This document shows, in pieces, positions 18,728 to 27,150 of a stretch of DNA of 64,000 bases. Location of the stretch: positions 42,923 through 106,922 of the forward strand of contig NZ_NKHG01000074.1 in NCBI RefSeq assembly GCF_002744245.1, in the 5' to 3' direction. Positions within the stretch are counted from its first letter, which is position 1; every line of letters starts with the position of its first letter. Under the pieces are notes generated by a model. It made no database searches and was not told the origin of the DNA. It saw nothing but the letters and a program-made list of their open reading frames with translations. A program made the position numbers and the translations under genes. This stretch comes from Bacillus pumilus (lineage in GTDB: Bacteria > Bacillota > Bacilli > Bacillales > Bacillaceae).

Positions 18728-20167
18728 TCAGCTCCAATTGTTGATCTTTTTTTCATAATTAGAAAGGTCAAGTCCGCAAGAAGAGCAGCAGTTTTCAGAG
18801 GAAGAGTCCCCCATTTGATCAAGCTGCTCGTCAAAGTATGATAACAGAGATTGTCTAAAGCAGCCATGACCAGTGATTCGCTCTTTAAATTGCCACACTT
18901 TTCTTAGCTTTTCTGTTTGTCTGTGCTGCAGTTTTTCTTTCAGATTCTTCATGAGTACTTGAGGCTGTTTGGATTCGCACATCTTGTAATAATGCGTCAG
19001 CGTCCTCGCACGCGTCTCATGGAGTCCAGTTTCCATCAATCGTTCGCGTAATTTTTTTTCATCATTTATAGACATTTGCGTTAATTGGGCTAAGAAAAAA
19101 TCAATTTCTGGATCATCAAAGCCTTCTGCTTGAATCAAATGACTTTGAATATCCGCATCCTCTTCTGTATACAAAAGAACGCTCACACTGCTTTTCCCGT
19201 CCCGGCCCGATCTTCCAATCTCTTGCATAAAAGCTTCAATCGATTGCGGCGGGCTCATATGAATCACAAACCGTATATCGGCTTTATCAATACCCATTCC
19301 AAAAGCACTTGTACAGCAAATGAGATCTATTTGTCCCCTGATAAATTGCTGCTGAATCAGCATACGGTCCCCTGCGTCCATTCCGCCATGGTAAAATTCT
19401 ACACGTTGTTGGGTTTTTTGTTTGATGAAGAGGACCATATCTTCTGTCATTTGCCGGGTCGGACAATAAATCAGTCCAGGCCCTTGAAGAGTTTCCACGA
19501 GCTCGATGGCCCGTTTCTCTTTTGCTTCTTTCGTTTCATGCGCTTCTTTGACTAGTGCAATGTTAGGCCGGTTCACGGAATGAATATGAAAATCTGGATG
19601 CTGCAAATGCAGAGTTTGCACTGTATCCTTTAGGGTTTGTTTTGTCGCTGTTGCCGTCAATGCTAAAGCCACAGGATGACCTAACGCTTTTCTCCATTCT
19701 CCTAACTTGGAGTATTCAGGACGAAAATCATGTCCCCACTCTGATATACAGTGAGCTTCATCGACGACAAAAAGACCAATATGCATCGACTTGAGCTGCT
19801 CTAATAGCACTTCTGACATCAGTGCCTCAGGCGCGACAAATAAAAATTTATATGATGGCAAATGCCGAATGATATGTCGTCTCTCCTGAAAGGACAATGT
19901 ACTGTTTAGCGCCGCCACCCGTTTTTCTCCACGCATTTTCATACGCTCCACTTGATCCTCCATCAGCGATAAAAGCGGCGAAATAATCAGCACTAACCCA
20001 TCTGTCATATAGCCAGGGATTTGATAACAAAGTGACTTTCCGCCGCCAGTAGGCAGCATGGCCACCGTATCTTGATGATCAAGTACACTTTGAATAATCT
20101 CCTCTTGACCTGCTTTAAATGTGTCATAACCAAAGTATTGCATGAGCGTCTGATGAAGCTTATCCAT
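18728..20167 (-). CDS. recQ: RecQ-family DNA helicase (YpbC)
   Basis: A 479-residue ATP-dependent 3'-5' helicase. Visible motifs are Walker A PTGGGKSLCYQ, the DEAH box VVDEAHC, motif III LALTATAT and motif VI QEIGRSGRDG. A C-terminal zinc site is rich in cysteine (ENCCSSCGLDL). It lacks an HRDC domain, like the shorter of the two Bacillus RecQ proteins. Its start overlaps the ypbB stop by 8 bases, and its stop overlaps the likely ypbD start. It should act in DNA repair or recombination. Confidence 0.93.
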   Translation of the reverse strand: MDKLHQTLMQYFGYDTFKAGQEEIIQSVLDHQDTVAMLPTGGGKSLCYQIPGYMTDGLVLIISPLLSLMEDQVERMKMRGEKRVAALNSTLSFQERRHIIRHLPSYKFLFVAPEALMSEVLLEQLKSMHIGLFVVDEAHCISEWGHDFRPEYSKLGEWRKALGHPVALALTATATKQTLKDTVQTLHLQHPDFHIHSVNRPNIALVKEAHETKEAKEKRAIELVETLQGPGLIYCPTRQMTEDMVLFIKQKTQQRVEFYHGGMDAGDRMLIQQQFIRGQIDLICCTSAFGMGIDKADIRFVIHMSPPQSIEAFMQEIGRSGRDGKSSVSVLLYTEEDADIQSHLIQAEGFDDPEIDFFLAQLTQMSINDEKKLRERLMETGLHETRARTLTHYYKMCESKQPQVLMKNLKEKLQHRQTEKLRKVWQFKERITGHGCFRQSLLSYFDEQLDQMGDSSSENCCSSCGLDLSNYEKKINNWS

Positions 20168-21212
20168 TTGCTTTCACCATCCTTGTCAGTGCCAATCGTA
20201 TTTGAAAATAAGTGAATGGATGCTCGAGTTTTTCTTTAATCAGCTTCATTTTGTTTGTTTGGAGCAGTCCGGCTACATCATGGATTGTGCGCTGCTCCTC
20301 TATGGTCACATAGGGCTCTATTGAGAAGCTTGGTTCATGAATAGACAGCTCTACAATATGGTCCTCGATCGTTGCCTTTTTTAATGAGCGAATGTGAGCA
20401 ATTTGATCAATGCTATACCCTTTTTGTACAAGCTCAAGTGTTCTGTGGGTAGAGGTTGTTAACACACGTTTGAATTCAAGGTCACTTACCATGCGCTGCA
20501 TGATCGGTGCTTCACCTTTTTGTGCAGAATGAATAAAATAATGGAGCACATTCCAAAAAAGCATGTAAACATACCACACATCTTCTTTCATCCATTCAGC
20601 CATTTGCTGATACGTACGCCCGATTCTTTCATTTGAAGTCAATGAATAAACAAAGATCAATGCCTCTTGATCACTTAAACGAGCAAGGAGCTTTTCAAGT
20701 TCACGATGCAGATCTTTAGAAAGACTTTTCTGATGGTGATATTGTTTTAAGAAAGATTTTGTCCAACTTTGAACCGATACATCTCTTTGAATCGGCACAT
20801 ATTGTTGTGACCCCGCCGCATGATGTGAGAGCACTTGTACAAGTAAAGACAGCCTCATCCATAGCATTTTTGCTTTATCATGATACTGGGCACCATGAAA
20901 ATAAACAGGCATCGGTTTTTCAGAAAAATGCTGTCTTAGCATATGCTGTCCAGCATCTGTTACGCTGAATGTCTTCCCTGTTTTTCTGATGAAGTGTTGC
21001 TCTTCAAGCTTTTGAACAGAGCGGTTAAGCTGATCCCGCGTAAAGGCTGGATAACAGCCGAAATAGCTAGAAAGCTGAAACAAACTTGCATCCTGTATCG
21101 TTTGTGAAGATTTTTTTCCTTTAAAAAGATGGTAGACAGCACTAATGGAGCGTTCGCCGTTCAATTTATGTACGCTGTCCATCAACATGACATCCAAGTA
21201 ATGAATCGTCAT
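20160..21212 (-). CDS. ypbB: YpbB, RecQ-associated helix-turn-helix protein
   Basis: A 350-residue protein encoded directly upstream of recQ with an 8-base overlap, a conserved arrangement in Bacillus. A C-terminal helix-turn-helix segment (about 245-300, QKGYSIDQIAHIRSLKKATIEDHIVELS) resembles the helicase-associated domain found fused to some helicases. That suggests it guides RecQ to DNA. The N-terminal region shows winged-helix-like stretches. The start is the ATG at 21212; its ribosome site is weak. Role inferred from context. Confidence 0.8.
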   Translation of the reverse strand: MTIHYLDVMLMDSVHKLNGERSISAVYHLFKGKKSSQTIQDASLFQLSSYFGCYPAFTRDQLNRSVQKLEEQHFIRKTGKTFSVTDAGQHMLRQHFSEKPMPVYFHGAQYHDKAKMLWMRLSLLVQVLSHHAAGSQQYVPIQRDVSVQSWTKSFLKQYHHQKSLSKDLHRELEKLLARLSDQEALIFVYSLTSNERIGRTYQQMAEWMKEDVWYVYMLFWNVLHYFIHSAQKGEAPIMQRMVSDLEFKRVLTTSTHRTLELVQKGYSIDQIAHIRSLKKATIEDHIVELSIHEPSFSIEPYVTIEEQRTIHDVAGLLQTNKMKLIKEKLEHPFTYFQIRLALTRMVKANG

Positions 21213-21362
21213 TCATCAAAGCACCTGTCTTCCTGACAAAATTCGAATATTTTCTCCCTTTATTTTAACAGATTTCTTAGTAGATGAAATGTTTAAACTC
21301 AATTTATGGGGGAAAGTTATGAACAAACCCTTATGTGATAAGCATTCTCAATCACTTTACAG

Positions 21363-21391
21363 TTGAAATGTGAATTTAAAATCATTACAAT
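21363..21391 (+). promoter_or_regulatory. SigA-type promoter of fer
   Basis: TTGAAA and TACAAT separated by 17 bases, 90 bases before the fer ATG, match the vegetative consensus closely. Confidence 0.7.
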
Positions 21392-21438
21392 AAGGTTTGA
21401 GGAAATTGGTTTTTTATCGGTGAAACTAAAAAGGTTAA

Positions 21439-21729
<291 letters not shown>

Positions 21730-21734
21730 TATAA

Positions 21735-21755
21735 AAGCCCCTTATGCAGGGGCTT
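21735..21755 (+). terminator. fer terminator stem without its T run
   Basis: A 7-bp stem AAGCCCC/GGGGCTT follows the fer stop by 5 bases. Instead of a T tract, the stem is followed at once by the element starting CAGCGTG. A near copy with a T tract lies at 21931-21953. Confidence 0.75.
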
Positions 21756-21875
21756 CAGCGTGTAGACAAACCCTCGCATTTGGTGTCAGTCCTGCGTGCC
21801 GGTGCTCACGAATGTCACATTCGCTCCGCTCCGGTACTCGTCTTTCCTAGACTTCAAAGGTTTTCTATCACGCTG
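21756..21875 (+). repeat. Dispersed 120-bp GC-rich element with imperfect terminal inverted repeats
   Basis: The left end reads CAGCGTGTAGACAAACC. The right end, reverse-complemented, reads CAGCGTGATAGAAAACC, so the ends form an imperfect inverted repeat. Inside is a second inverted repeat, CGAATG-tca-CATTCG, near 21805-21825. GC content is visibly above that of neighbouring intergenic DNA. It has no open frame of note. The first 25 bases recur exactly at 63967-63991, again directly after a terminator hairpin and in the same orientation to the gene. This suggests a MITE-like or structured-RNA repeat; the class is not known to me. Confidence 0.75.
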
Positions 21876-21883
21876 AAAAAGAA

Positions 21884-21922
21884 GACAAAGGGCTAAAATA
21901 AAGTTTATTTTAGCCCTTTGTC
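21884..21922. terminator. Perfect 39-bp palindrome, bidirectional terminator-like
   Basis: A 19-bp perfect inverted repeat around a single central base (GACAAAGGGCTAAAATAAA and its complement). It lies 8 bases after the right end of the repeat element, between the convergent genes fer and fmnP. It could be part of the mobile unit or a strong terminator. Confidence 0.7.
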
Positions 21923-21930
21923 AACAACCT

Positions 21931-21953
21931 AAAGCCCTTATGCAGGGGCTTTT
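21931..21953 (+). terminator. Second copy of the fer terminator hairpin, with T run
   Basis: AAAGCCC-ttatgcag-GGGCTTT followed by a run of T closely repeats the hairpin at 21735-21755, including the loop TTATGCA. It lies about 7 bases before the fmnP stop codon and would end any fer read-through. Confidence 0.8.
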
Positions 21954-21959
21954 TTTATA

Positions 21960-22541
21960 TTAACTATTTTGAAGTTGGCGTTTATTCTCAAACCATGGAC
22001 GCATTTTCACAAAAATAAAGCTAAACACGATGGTAATGATGATTCCTTTAATAAAGTTAAAAGGTAAGATTCCTGCTGTAATGGTTGTCTTGAGCGCATG
22101 ATCAGAAAGTTCAGGCGCATTTAAAAACCATGTATAAGCGGGAAGGAACAAGAAGTAATTTAAAATGCTCATCATGACGGACATGAGCAATGTGCCCATA
22201 ATCATAGACCATGCCATCCCTCTTGCTGATTTAATTTTTTTGAACATAAAGGCCACCGGCAAGATAAATAATGTGCCTGCGATGAAACTGGCTACTTGCC
22301 CAACAGGAACGCCAGACATACTGCCTTGAATGAGGTAATGCAATACATTTTTTAATGCCTCAACGGCTATTCCGGCACCCGGCCCATAAATTAAAATCGC
22401 AATAATCGCTGGAATATCACTGAAATCAATTTTTAAATACGCTGGAAGCCCGGGAAAAGGAAAATCCAATAAAATTAAAACAAACGAAATACTGCTAAGC
22501 ATACTTGTGACCACTAAACGTTTCACTCTACTTTGATTCAA
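21960..22541 (-). CDS. fmnP: FmnP (RibU), riboflavin-specific ECF transporter subunit
   Basis: The substrate-binding S component of an energy-coupling-factor importer; with EcfAA'T it brings riboflavin into the cell. The 193-residue product has about six membrane helices and the family segments LDFPFPGLPAYLKIDFSD and PVGQVASFIAGT. The start is a TTG at 22541, 8 bases after AAGGAG; this gives a length close to B. subtilis FmnP (190). In-frame codons upstream belong to the leader. Expression is governed by the FMN riboswitch and attenuator upstream. Confidence 0.93.
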   Translation of the reverse strand: MNQSRVKRLVVTSMLSSISFVLILLDFPFPGLPAYLKIDFSDIPAIIAILIYGPGAGIAVEALKNVLHYLIQGSMSGVPVGQVASFIAGTLFILPVAFMFKKIKSARGMAWSMIMGTLLMSVMMSILNYFLFLPAYTWFLNAPELSDHALKTTITAGILPFNFIKGIIITIVFSFIFVKMRPWFENKRQLQNS

Positions 22542-22599
22542 AATTCTCTCTCCTTTTCGATCAAATCTTTCGAAAAGAGGATTGTTCAATTTTCAGCCA

Positions 22600-22635
22600 C
22601 AAAAAAACCGCTCTGGATAACATCACAGGAGCGGG
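22600..22635 (-). terminator. Attenuator of the fmnP FMN riboswitch
   Basis: On the minus strand CCGCTC pairs with GAGCGG across a 15-base loop and is followed by a run of seven T. It lies between the riboswitch aptamer and the fmnP ribosome site, the expected place for a transcription-attenuating expression platform. Confidence 0.75.
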
Positions 22636-22696
22636 AAATTTAGGCTAGACAAATAAACGTGTAAACAGTTATGTTTTCAACGTTTATGAACCTCCA

Positions 22697-22820
22697 TCTT
22701 CTCCCATCCAGACTATACTGTCGGCTTCGGAATCACACCGAATCCTGCCAAAAAGGCTCGCGGGCTTAGAGACTATGCTCATCACCGCCGGTAGGGAATT
22801 GCACCCTGCCCCGAAGATTG
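22697..22820 (-). ncRNA. FMN riboswitch (RFN element) upstream of fmnP
   Basis: The minus strand shows the conserved RFN ends: it starts with CTTCGGGGCAGGGTGCAATT and ends with GATGGGAGAAG. Between them are the typical ACCGGCGGTGATGAGC and AGCCCGCGAGC segments. These match the FMN-binding aptamer family. With FMN bound it should favour the downstream terminator and switch fmnP off. Confidence 0.95.
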
Positions 22821-22841
22821 ATCATTATTCAATTCGACATC

Positions 22842-22870
22842 ATTATATATGATATATGAGCATTTGTACA
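22842..22870 (-). promoter_or_regulatory. Probable SigA promoter of the fmnP riboswitch transcript
   Basis: On the minus strand TGTACA and TATAAT are spaced by 17 bases, about 20 bases upstream of the riboswitch 5' end. Confidence 0.6.
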
Positions 22871-23039
22871 GATAAAAATCCTGAGCAATTTCATCAGTTT
22901 TAAAAAATACGTAAAAAACGAAAAAATTTTAATGACAAATGCGTAAAAATTGGTTATCTTTTGTTTAAAGGTGTCCATTCTCCTTCAGAACATAAAGAAA
23001 TGTTCGTGTTTTCTTTTTCGCTTTACTGCTTTAATTTGA

Positions 23040-23069
23040 TTGACACAGTGAAAAGGAATATGGTAAATT
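23040..23069 (+). promoter_or_regulatory. Probable SigA promoter of serA
   Basis: TTGACA followed after 18 bases by TAAATT lies about 40 bases upstream of the serA ATG. The rest of the interval between the riboswitch and serA is AT-rich, with no further structure recognised and no T-box. Confidence 0.5.
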
Positions 23070-23110
23070 ATCAGATATTTATGACGTTTATTTTAGGAGG
23101 AAATCTAACG

Positions 23111-24685
23111 ATGTTTCGAGTATTAGTCTCAGATAAGATGAGCAATGATGGTCTTTTACCACTTTTAGAATCAGATTTTGTTGAAATAGTCCAAAAAAAT
23201 GTAACAGAAGTAGAAGATGAACTGCACACGTTTGACGCATTACTTGTCAGAAGCGCCACAAAAGTGACACAAGAACTTTATGAAAAAATGACTTCATTAA
23301 AAATTGTTGGCCGTGCCGGTGTGGGAGTAGACAACATTGACATTGATGAAGCGACAAAACATGGCGTCATTGTTATCAATGCACCAAATGGTAATACGAT
23401 TTCAACAGCAGAGCATACGTTTGCAATGATCTCATCCCTGATGCGTCACATTCCACAAGCCAATATTTCTGTTAAATCAAAAGAATGGAACAGAGGCGCA
23501 TATGTCGGTGCTGAGCTTTACGGAAAATCACTCGGAATTGTTGGTCTAGGCAGAATTGGAAGCGAAATTGCCCAGCGTGCAAGAGCTTTTGGCATGACTG
23601 TAAACGTGTTTGACCCATTCCTCACAAAAGAGCGTGCAGAAAAAATTGGTGTCAATGCCAAATCACTCGATGAAGTGCTCGAAGTATCAGATATTATCAC
23701 TGTACATACACCATTAACTAAAGAAACAAGAGGACTTCTCAATCAAGAAACGATTGCGAAAACGAAAAAAGGCGTTCGTCTCATTAACTGTGCCCGCGGC
23801 GGCATTATTGACGAAGGTGACCTTCTTGAAGCACTTGAAAGCGGCCATGTCGCAGGAGCTGCACTCGATGTATTCGAGGTAGAACCCCCTACCGATAATC
23901 CGCTTGTGGATCATCCAAATGTCATTGCAACTCCGCATCTTGGTGCATCTACAAAAGAAGCGCAATTAAATGTAGCGGCTCAAGTATCTGAAGAAGTCCT
24001 TCAATTCGCAAAAGGACTCCCTGTCATGTCATCTATTAATCTACCAGCGATGACAAAAGACGAGTTCAAAAAGATTCAACCTTATCATCAATTTGCTGGA
24101 AAACTGGGACGTCTTGTCTCTCAATCAATGAGAGAACCTGTAAAAGAAGTGAGCATTTCTTACGATGGCTCTATCTCAAAACTCGAAACATCTTTTATTA
24201 CGAAAAGTCTACTGTCTGGCTTTTTAAAAGAGCGTGTAGACTCGACTGTGAATGAAGTAAATGCTGGTATGGTGGCGAAAGAACGTGGCATTAGCTTTAG
24301 TGAAAAAATTTCCTCTAGCGATTCTGGTTACGAGAACAGCATTTCAATTGAAGTCAAAGGTGACCTTTCAACCTTTACTTTAAAAGCAACCTATATCCCG
24401 CATCTCGGAGAACGTGTTGTCTCTATTAATGGATTTAATATTGATTTTTACCCAGATGGACATCTTGTCTACATTCAGCATACGGATGCACCTGGTGTGA
24501 TTGGTCAAGTTGGACAGATCTTAGGCGACCATGATGTGAACATTGCGACAATGCAAGTAGGCCGTAAAGAAAAAGGCGGTGAAGCCATCATGATGCTTTC
24601 ATTTGACAAGCATCTTGAAGACGAAATTGTCCAAAAGTTAACCGAAGTGAAAGATATTCTATCTGTACGTCTGATTGATCTATAA
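23111..24685 (+). CDS. serA: SerA, D-3-phosphoglycerate dehydrogenase
   Basis: SerA oxidises 3-phosphoglycerate to 3-phosphohydroxypyruvate, the first step of serine synthesis. The 524-residue product has the substrate and nucleotide-binding domains of D-2-hydroxyacid dehydrogenases. The NAD fold is GLGRIGSEIAQRA, the catalytic Arg lies in NCARGGIIDE, and the His is in TPHLGAST. An intervening domain (about 320-445) and a C-terminal ACT domain (about 450-524) form the long, serine-regulated type. The start is the ATG at 23111 behind GGAGG, giving B. subtilis length (525). Confidence 0.96.
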   Translation: MFRVLVSDKMSNDGLLPLLESDFVEIVQKNVTEVEDELHTFDALLVRSATKVTQELYEKMTSLKIVGRAGVGVDNIDIDEATKHGVIVINAPNGNTISTAEHTFAMISSLMRHIPQANISVKSKEWNRGAYVGAELYGKSLGIVGLGRIGSEIAQRARAFGMTVNVFDPFLTKERAEKIGVNAKSLDEVLEVSDIITVHTPLTKETRGLLNQETIAKTKKGVRLINCARGGIIDEGDLLEALESGHVAGAALDVFEVEPPTDNPLVDHPNVIATPHLGASTKEAQLNVAAQVSEEVLQFAKGLPVMSSINLPAMTKDEFKKIQPYHQFAGKLGRLVSQSMREPVKEVSISYDGSISKLETSFITKSLLSGFLKERVDSTVNEVNAGMVAKERGISFSEKISSSDSGYENSISIEVKGDLSTFTLKATYIPHLGERVVSINGFNIDFYPDGHLVYIQHTDAPGVIGQVGQILGDHDVNIATMQVGRKEKGGEAIMMLSFDKHLEDEIVQKLTEVKDILSVRLIDL

Positions 24686-24697
24686 AAAACAATGGGT

Positions 24698-24723
24698 AAA
24701 CCTCATGCAAAAGCATGAGGTTT
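24698..24723. terminator. Bidirectional terminator between serA and the M23 peptidase gene
   Basis: A perfect 11-bp stem AAACCTCATGC/GCATGAGGTTT with a 4-base loop, with T-rich tails on both strands, lies between convergent stops. Confidence 0.85.
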
Positions 24724-25369
24724 ATTTTGTAGAAATCATTAAATGGTCCCCCGTTCGAATGATGTGAGTTTGTAGCTCATTGATTTTCTTCAATTGATCA
24801 ACGGTCATCTGATGTGCTTTAGCAATCGACCAGAGGGTATCCCCTTGTTTAATGACGTATGTATTTTTTTCATGTCCATTTACATGAAGGGCTCGCTCTT
24901 GAAAACGATCCAGCGCGATGATTGTGAGCGGATCTACGGCATCTTCTTTGTTTACTGACCAATTGCCTCGGTGCACCTCAAAATGCAAATGAGTGCCCCT
25001 AGAGGCGCCTGTGTTGCCAATGATGCCAATCGGCTGTCCTGCTTGTACATGGTCTCCGCTTTTAACAAACCGCTCGTGTAAATGGGCATAGACGGTTTCA
25101 TACCCATTTGGGTGCTGAATAAACACGACTTCTCCATATGTCGAAGATACATAGGAACGAGTAACCACACCGCCGCCGGCAGCCAAAATAGATTCTCCTT
25201 CTGGCGCAGCAATGTCTAACCCCTTATGCAAACCACCTCTTGTCCCAAACATATCGGTGACTTCTCCTTTAACTGGTTCCACCCATTCGGTTGTGTTCTG
25301 TGCATGTGCAAATGTCGATAAGATCAAGAGTAAGAAACTGCTGACGCCTATGAAGCAATACCTTTTCAT
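24722..25369 (-). CDS. Secreted M23 metallopeptidase with C-terminal LysM domain
   Basis: A 215-residue exported wall hydrolase. The signal peptide ends near AHA at residue 20. The M23 (lysostaphin-type) domain covers about 30-145, with zinc ligands in HKGLD and HLHFEVH. A LysM domain (about 165-213, TYVIKQGDTLWSIAKAH) would bind peptidoglycan. The start is the ATG at 25369 behind GAAGGGAAG. M23 domains of this type usually cut peptide cross-links; the exact bond is unknown. I do not recall a B. subtilis gene with this layout between serA and rsiX. Confidence 0.85.
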   Translation of the reverse strand: MKRYCFIGVSSFLLLILSTFAHAQNTTEWVEPVKGEVTDMFGTRGGLHKGLDIAAPEGESILAAGGGVVTRSYVSSTYGEVVFIQHPNGYETVYAHLHERFVKSGDHVQAGQPIGIIGNTGASRGTHLHFEVHRGNWSVNKEDAVDPLTIIALDRFQERALHVNGHEKNTYVIKQGDTLWSIAKAHQMTVDQLKKINELQTHIIRTGDHLMISTK

Positions 25370-25446
25370 CAGTGACTTCCCTTCTTTGAGGTTCTTTTCA
25401 TGACAGCTTAGTATACAGCAAGGATGCCCTTTTCTATACATCAAAA

Positions 25447-25470
25447 AAGAACGCAATATTTTGCGTCCTT
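25447..25470 (-). terminator. Terminator of sigX-rsiX
   Basis: Stem AAGAACGCAA/TTGCGTCCTT with a 4-base loop, overlapping the rsiX stop, is followed on the minus strand by TTTTTTG. Confidence 0.75.
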
Positions 25471-26576
25471 TAACGTGCTTTTATGACAACTGGATTTGGC
25501 AGAGCCGGCACCTCTATTGGTTCGTTTAATTCATATGGTCCTACTTGTTCTGTCCCTGCATTTTGAATCATGACATCAGTAAAACCAAAATCTTTCGCTG
25601 TGAGCAGCAGACCTTCAATGAGTAGAATATGATCAATTGAGTCCGTTAATTGTCCTGATGCTCCAAACGTGATGGTCACATGTTTTCCTTTCGATGTCAC
25701 TTCTTTAATCACTTCTTCTTTAATTAATGGGTCAAGTCCTGAATCACTTCTCTGCTTCATAGCCTCTATCGCATCTTCATAGGATGAATAACGACTTTTT
25801 GAAGGCACCAAAAATGTCCCGCTCTTATTCTCTAATACGTAATAAGCGTGCTTTGTTTGTTTATCAATTGAAATGGTGCCCATGCTTCCATTTGTCCCTA
25901 ATTGAAGATGAGAGCCTTTGACTGACTTGACTTGTACTTGCTTATATTGACTCCATTTTAGTGTTTCTTTTACCATGTCTTTAAAATGGTTGGCTTCTTT
26001 TAATGTATCAAGAGACAAATCATTTTTTAGCTGAAAAACCAGCGTTTCCCCTTTTTCACTAATATCCACCATATCAATATAAGATTGAAGAGGCTTGATC
26101 ATTTCCGGCAGCTGCAACTTTTCATATGTACTCACCATTGCCTTCACATGGTCGTTTTGATTTTCTTTTTCAATACTAATCGGGACAACTTGAGAAGTGG
26201 ATTCATCTATGTATGCAATCGTCATATACTTTTGTTGGTCAGCTGCAGAAACAACATGTAAGGGCTCATTTGTATTTTTTACTGCCTCTAATGTTGCATT
26301 CACCTGCCCATTGTCAGCATTCGATTCCATTTTCACTTTCTTCATATCGTGAGCAGATGGCTGAAATAAATGAGGAGAAATCAAAAACGCCATAAATAAT
26401 ACCACAACGGTTGCTACCGCTGGACCGATCCATTTGACACTTCTCTTTTTCTTCCCGCTTGCCATCAGCATCTGCTGGTAAATCTGCTTAGATGAACGGT
26501 TGTCCTCCACCTTTGGAAGCTGACTTAGTAACACCTTGATTCGTTCTTCGCTCCAATCGGACCTGTTCGTTTTCAT
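25470..26576 (-). CDS. rsiX: RsiX, membrane anti-sigma factor for SigX
   Basis: RsiX holds SigX inactive at the membrane. The 368-residue product has an N-terminal cytosolic sigma-binding part (about 1-47, SDWSEERIKVLLSQLP), one membrane helix (about 50-68) and a large extracellular domain ending VPALPNPVVIKAR. Its start lies inside the 3' end of sigX with an 89-base overlap in another frame, a tight coupling that also exists in B. subtilis. The family member is clear; the extracellular ligand is unknown. Confidence 0.92.
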   Translation of the reverse strand: MKTNRSDWSEERIKVLLSQLPKVEDNRSSKQIYQQMLMASGKKKRSVKWIGPAVATVVVLFMAFLISPHLFQPSAHDMKKVKMESNADNGQVNATLEAVKNTNEPLHVVSAADQQKYMTIAYIDESTSQVVPISIEKENQNDHVKAMVSTYEKLQLPEMIKPLQSYIDMVDISEKGETLVFQLKNDLSLDTLKEANHFKDMVKETLKWSQYKQVQVKSVKGSHLQLGTNGSMGTISIDKQTKHAYYVLENKSGTFLVPSKSRYSSYEDAIEAMKQRSDSGLDPLIKEEVIKEVTSKGKHVTITFGASGQLTDSIDHILLIEGLLLTAKDFGFTDVMIQNAGTEQVGPYELNEPIEVPALPNPVVIKAR

Positions 26577-27096
26577 TCACTAGCTCCTCCTTCAAAAGCT
26601 CCATATGTTTTCGGAGCACTTTCAGGCCTCGGTGCTGAGTTGTTTTGACTTTGCTTTCCGAGAACTTTAGCGCCTTTGCCGTCTCCATGATTGAGTAGCC
26701 CTGGATAAACCTTAAAATGATGACAGCTCTTTGATCAATGGTGCAATGATCAAGTGCGGCATAGATTTCTTTTACATTTTCATCCTTTACAGCCAATTCA
26801 TCTGGGAGCAAGTCTGGATCTTTTACATCCTGCTTATCCCAATCAAACGTGCCGAGCACCCGTTGTCTAATGGTTTGCTGTTTGCGAAACCAGTCTATCG
26901 CCACATGCCTTGCAATTGAAAACAGCCATGTTTTCTCGCTGCTTCTTCCTTCAAAAGTTTTATATGAGTGAAGTACCCGAATGTAAACCTCCTGAACGAG
27001 ATCCTCTGCCTGATTTTTATCTTTTACCATATAAAATAAAAACTGGTACAAATCTTGATGGTACGAATCATATATTTTTTGAAAGGTTTCATGCAT
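26488..27096 (-). CDS. sigX: SigX, ECF sigma factor
   Basis: SigX is an extracytoplasmic-function sigma factor that changes envelope charge (dlt, pssA) and responds to cationic peptides. The 202-residue product has region 2 (YQFLFYMVKDKNQAEDLVQEVYIRV, about 17-41) and the DNA-melting motif KTWLFSIARHVAIDWFRK. Region 4 has a helix-turn-helix (SIMETAKALKFSESKVKTTQHRG). A SigX-type promoter lies 28 bases upstream, so it is autoregulated as in B. subtilis. It is coupled to rsiX. Confidence 0.95.
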   Translation of the reverse strand: MHETFQKIYDSYHQDLYQFLFYMVKDKNQAEDLVQEVYIRVLHSYKTFEGRSSEKTWLFSIARHVAIDWFRKQQTIRQRVLGTFDWDKQDVKDPDLLPDELAVKDENVKEIYAALDHCTIDQRAVIILRFIQGYSIMETAKALKFSESKVKTTQHRGLKVLRKHMELLKEELVNENEQVRLERRTNQGVTKSASKGGGQPFI

Positions 27097-27123
27097 AGGA
27101 AACCCCTCCGTTCACTTATTTTT

Positions 27124-27150
27124 GTCGAGTGATTCTTACAAAACGTTACA
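27124..27150 (-). promoter_or_regulatory. SigX-type ECF promoter of sigX-rsiX
   Basis: On the minus strand TGTAAC and CGAC are spaced by 17 bases, matching the SigX autoregulatory promoter pattern. It lies just upstream of sigX. Confidence 0.75.

Noticed and set aside
22542..22589. Longer fmnP start upstream of the TTG at 22541
   Set aside because: The extra codons fall between attenuator and ribosome site, and the extended protein would exceed the family length.
22821..23110. T-box or other riboswitch upstream of serA
   Set aside because: No T-box sequence (TGGNACCGCG type) or conserved aptamer was seen; only a SigA-like promoter fits.
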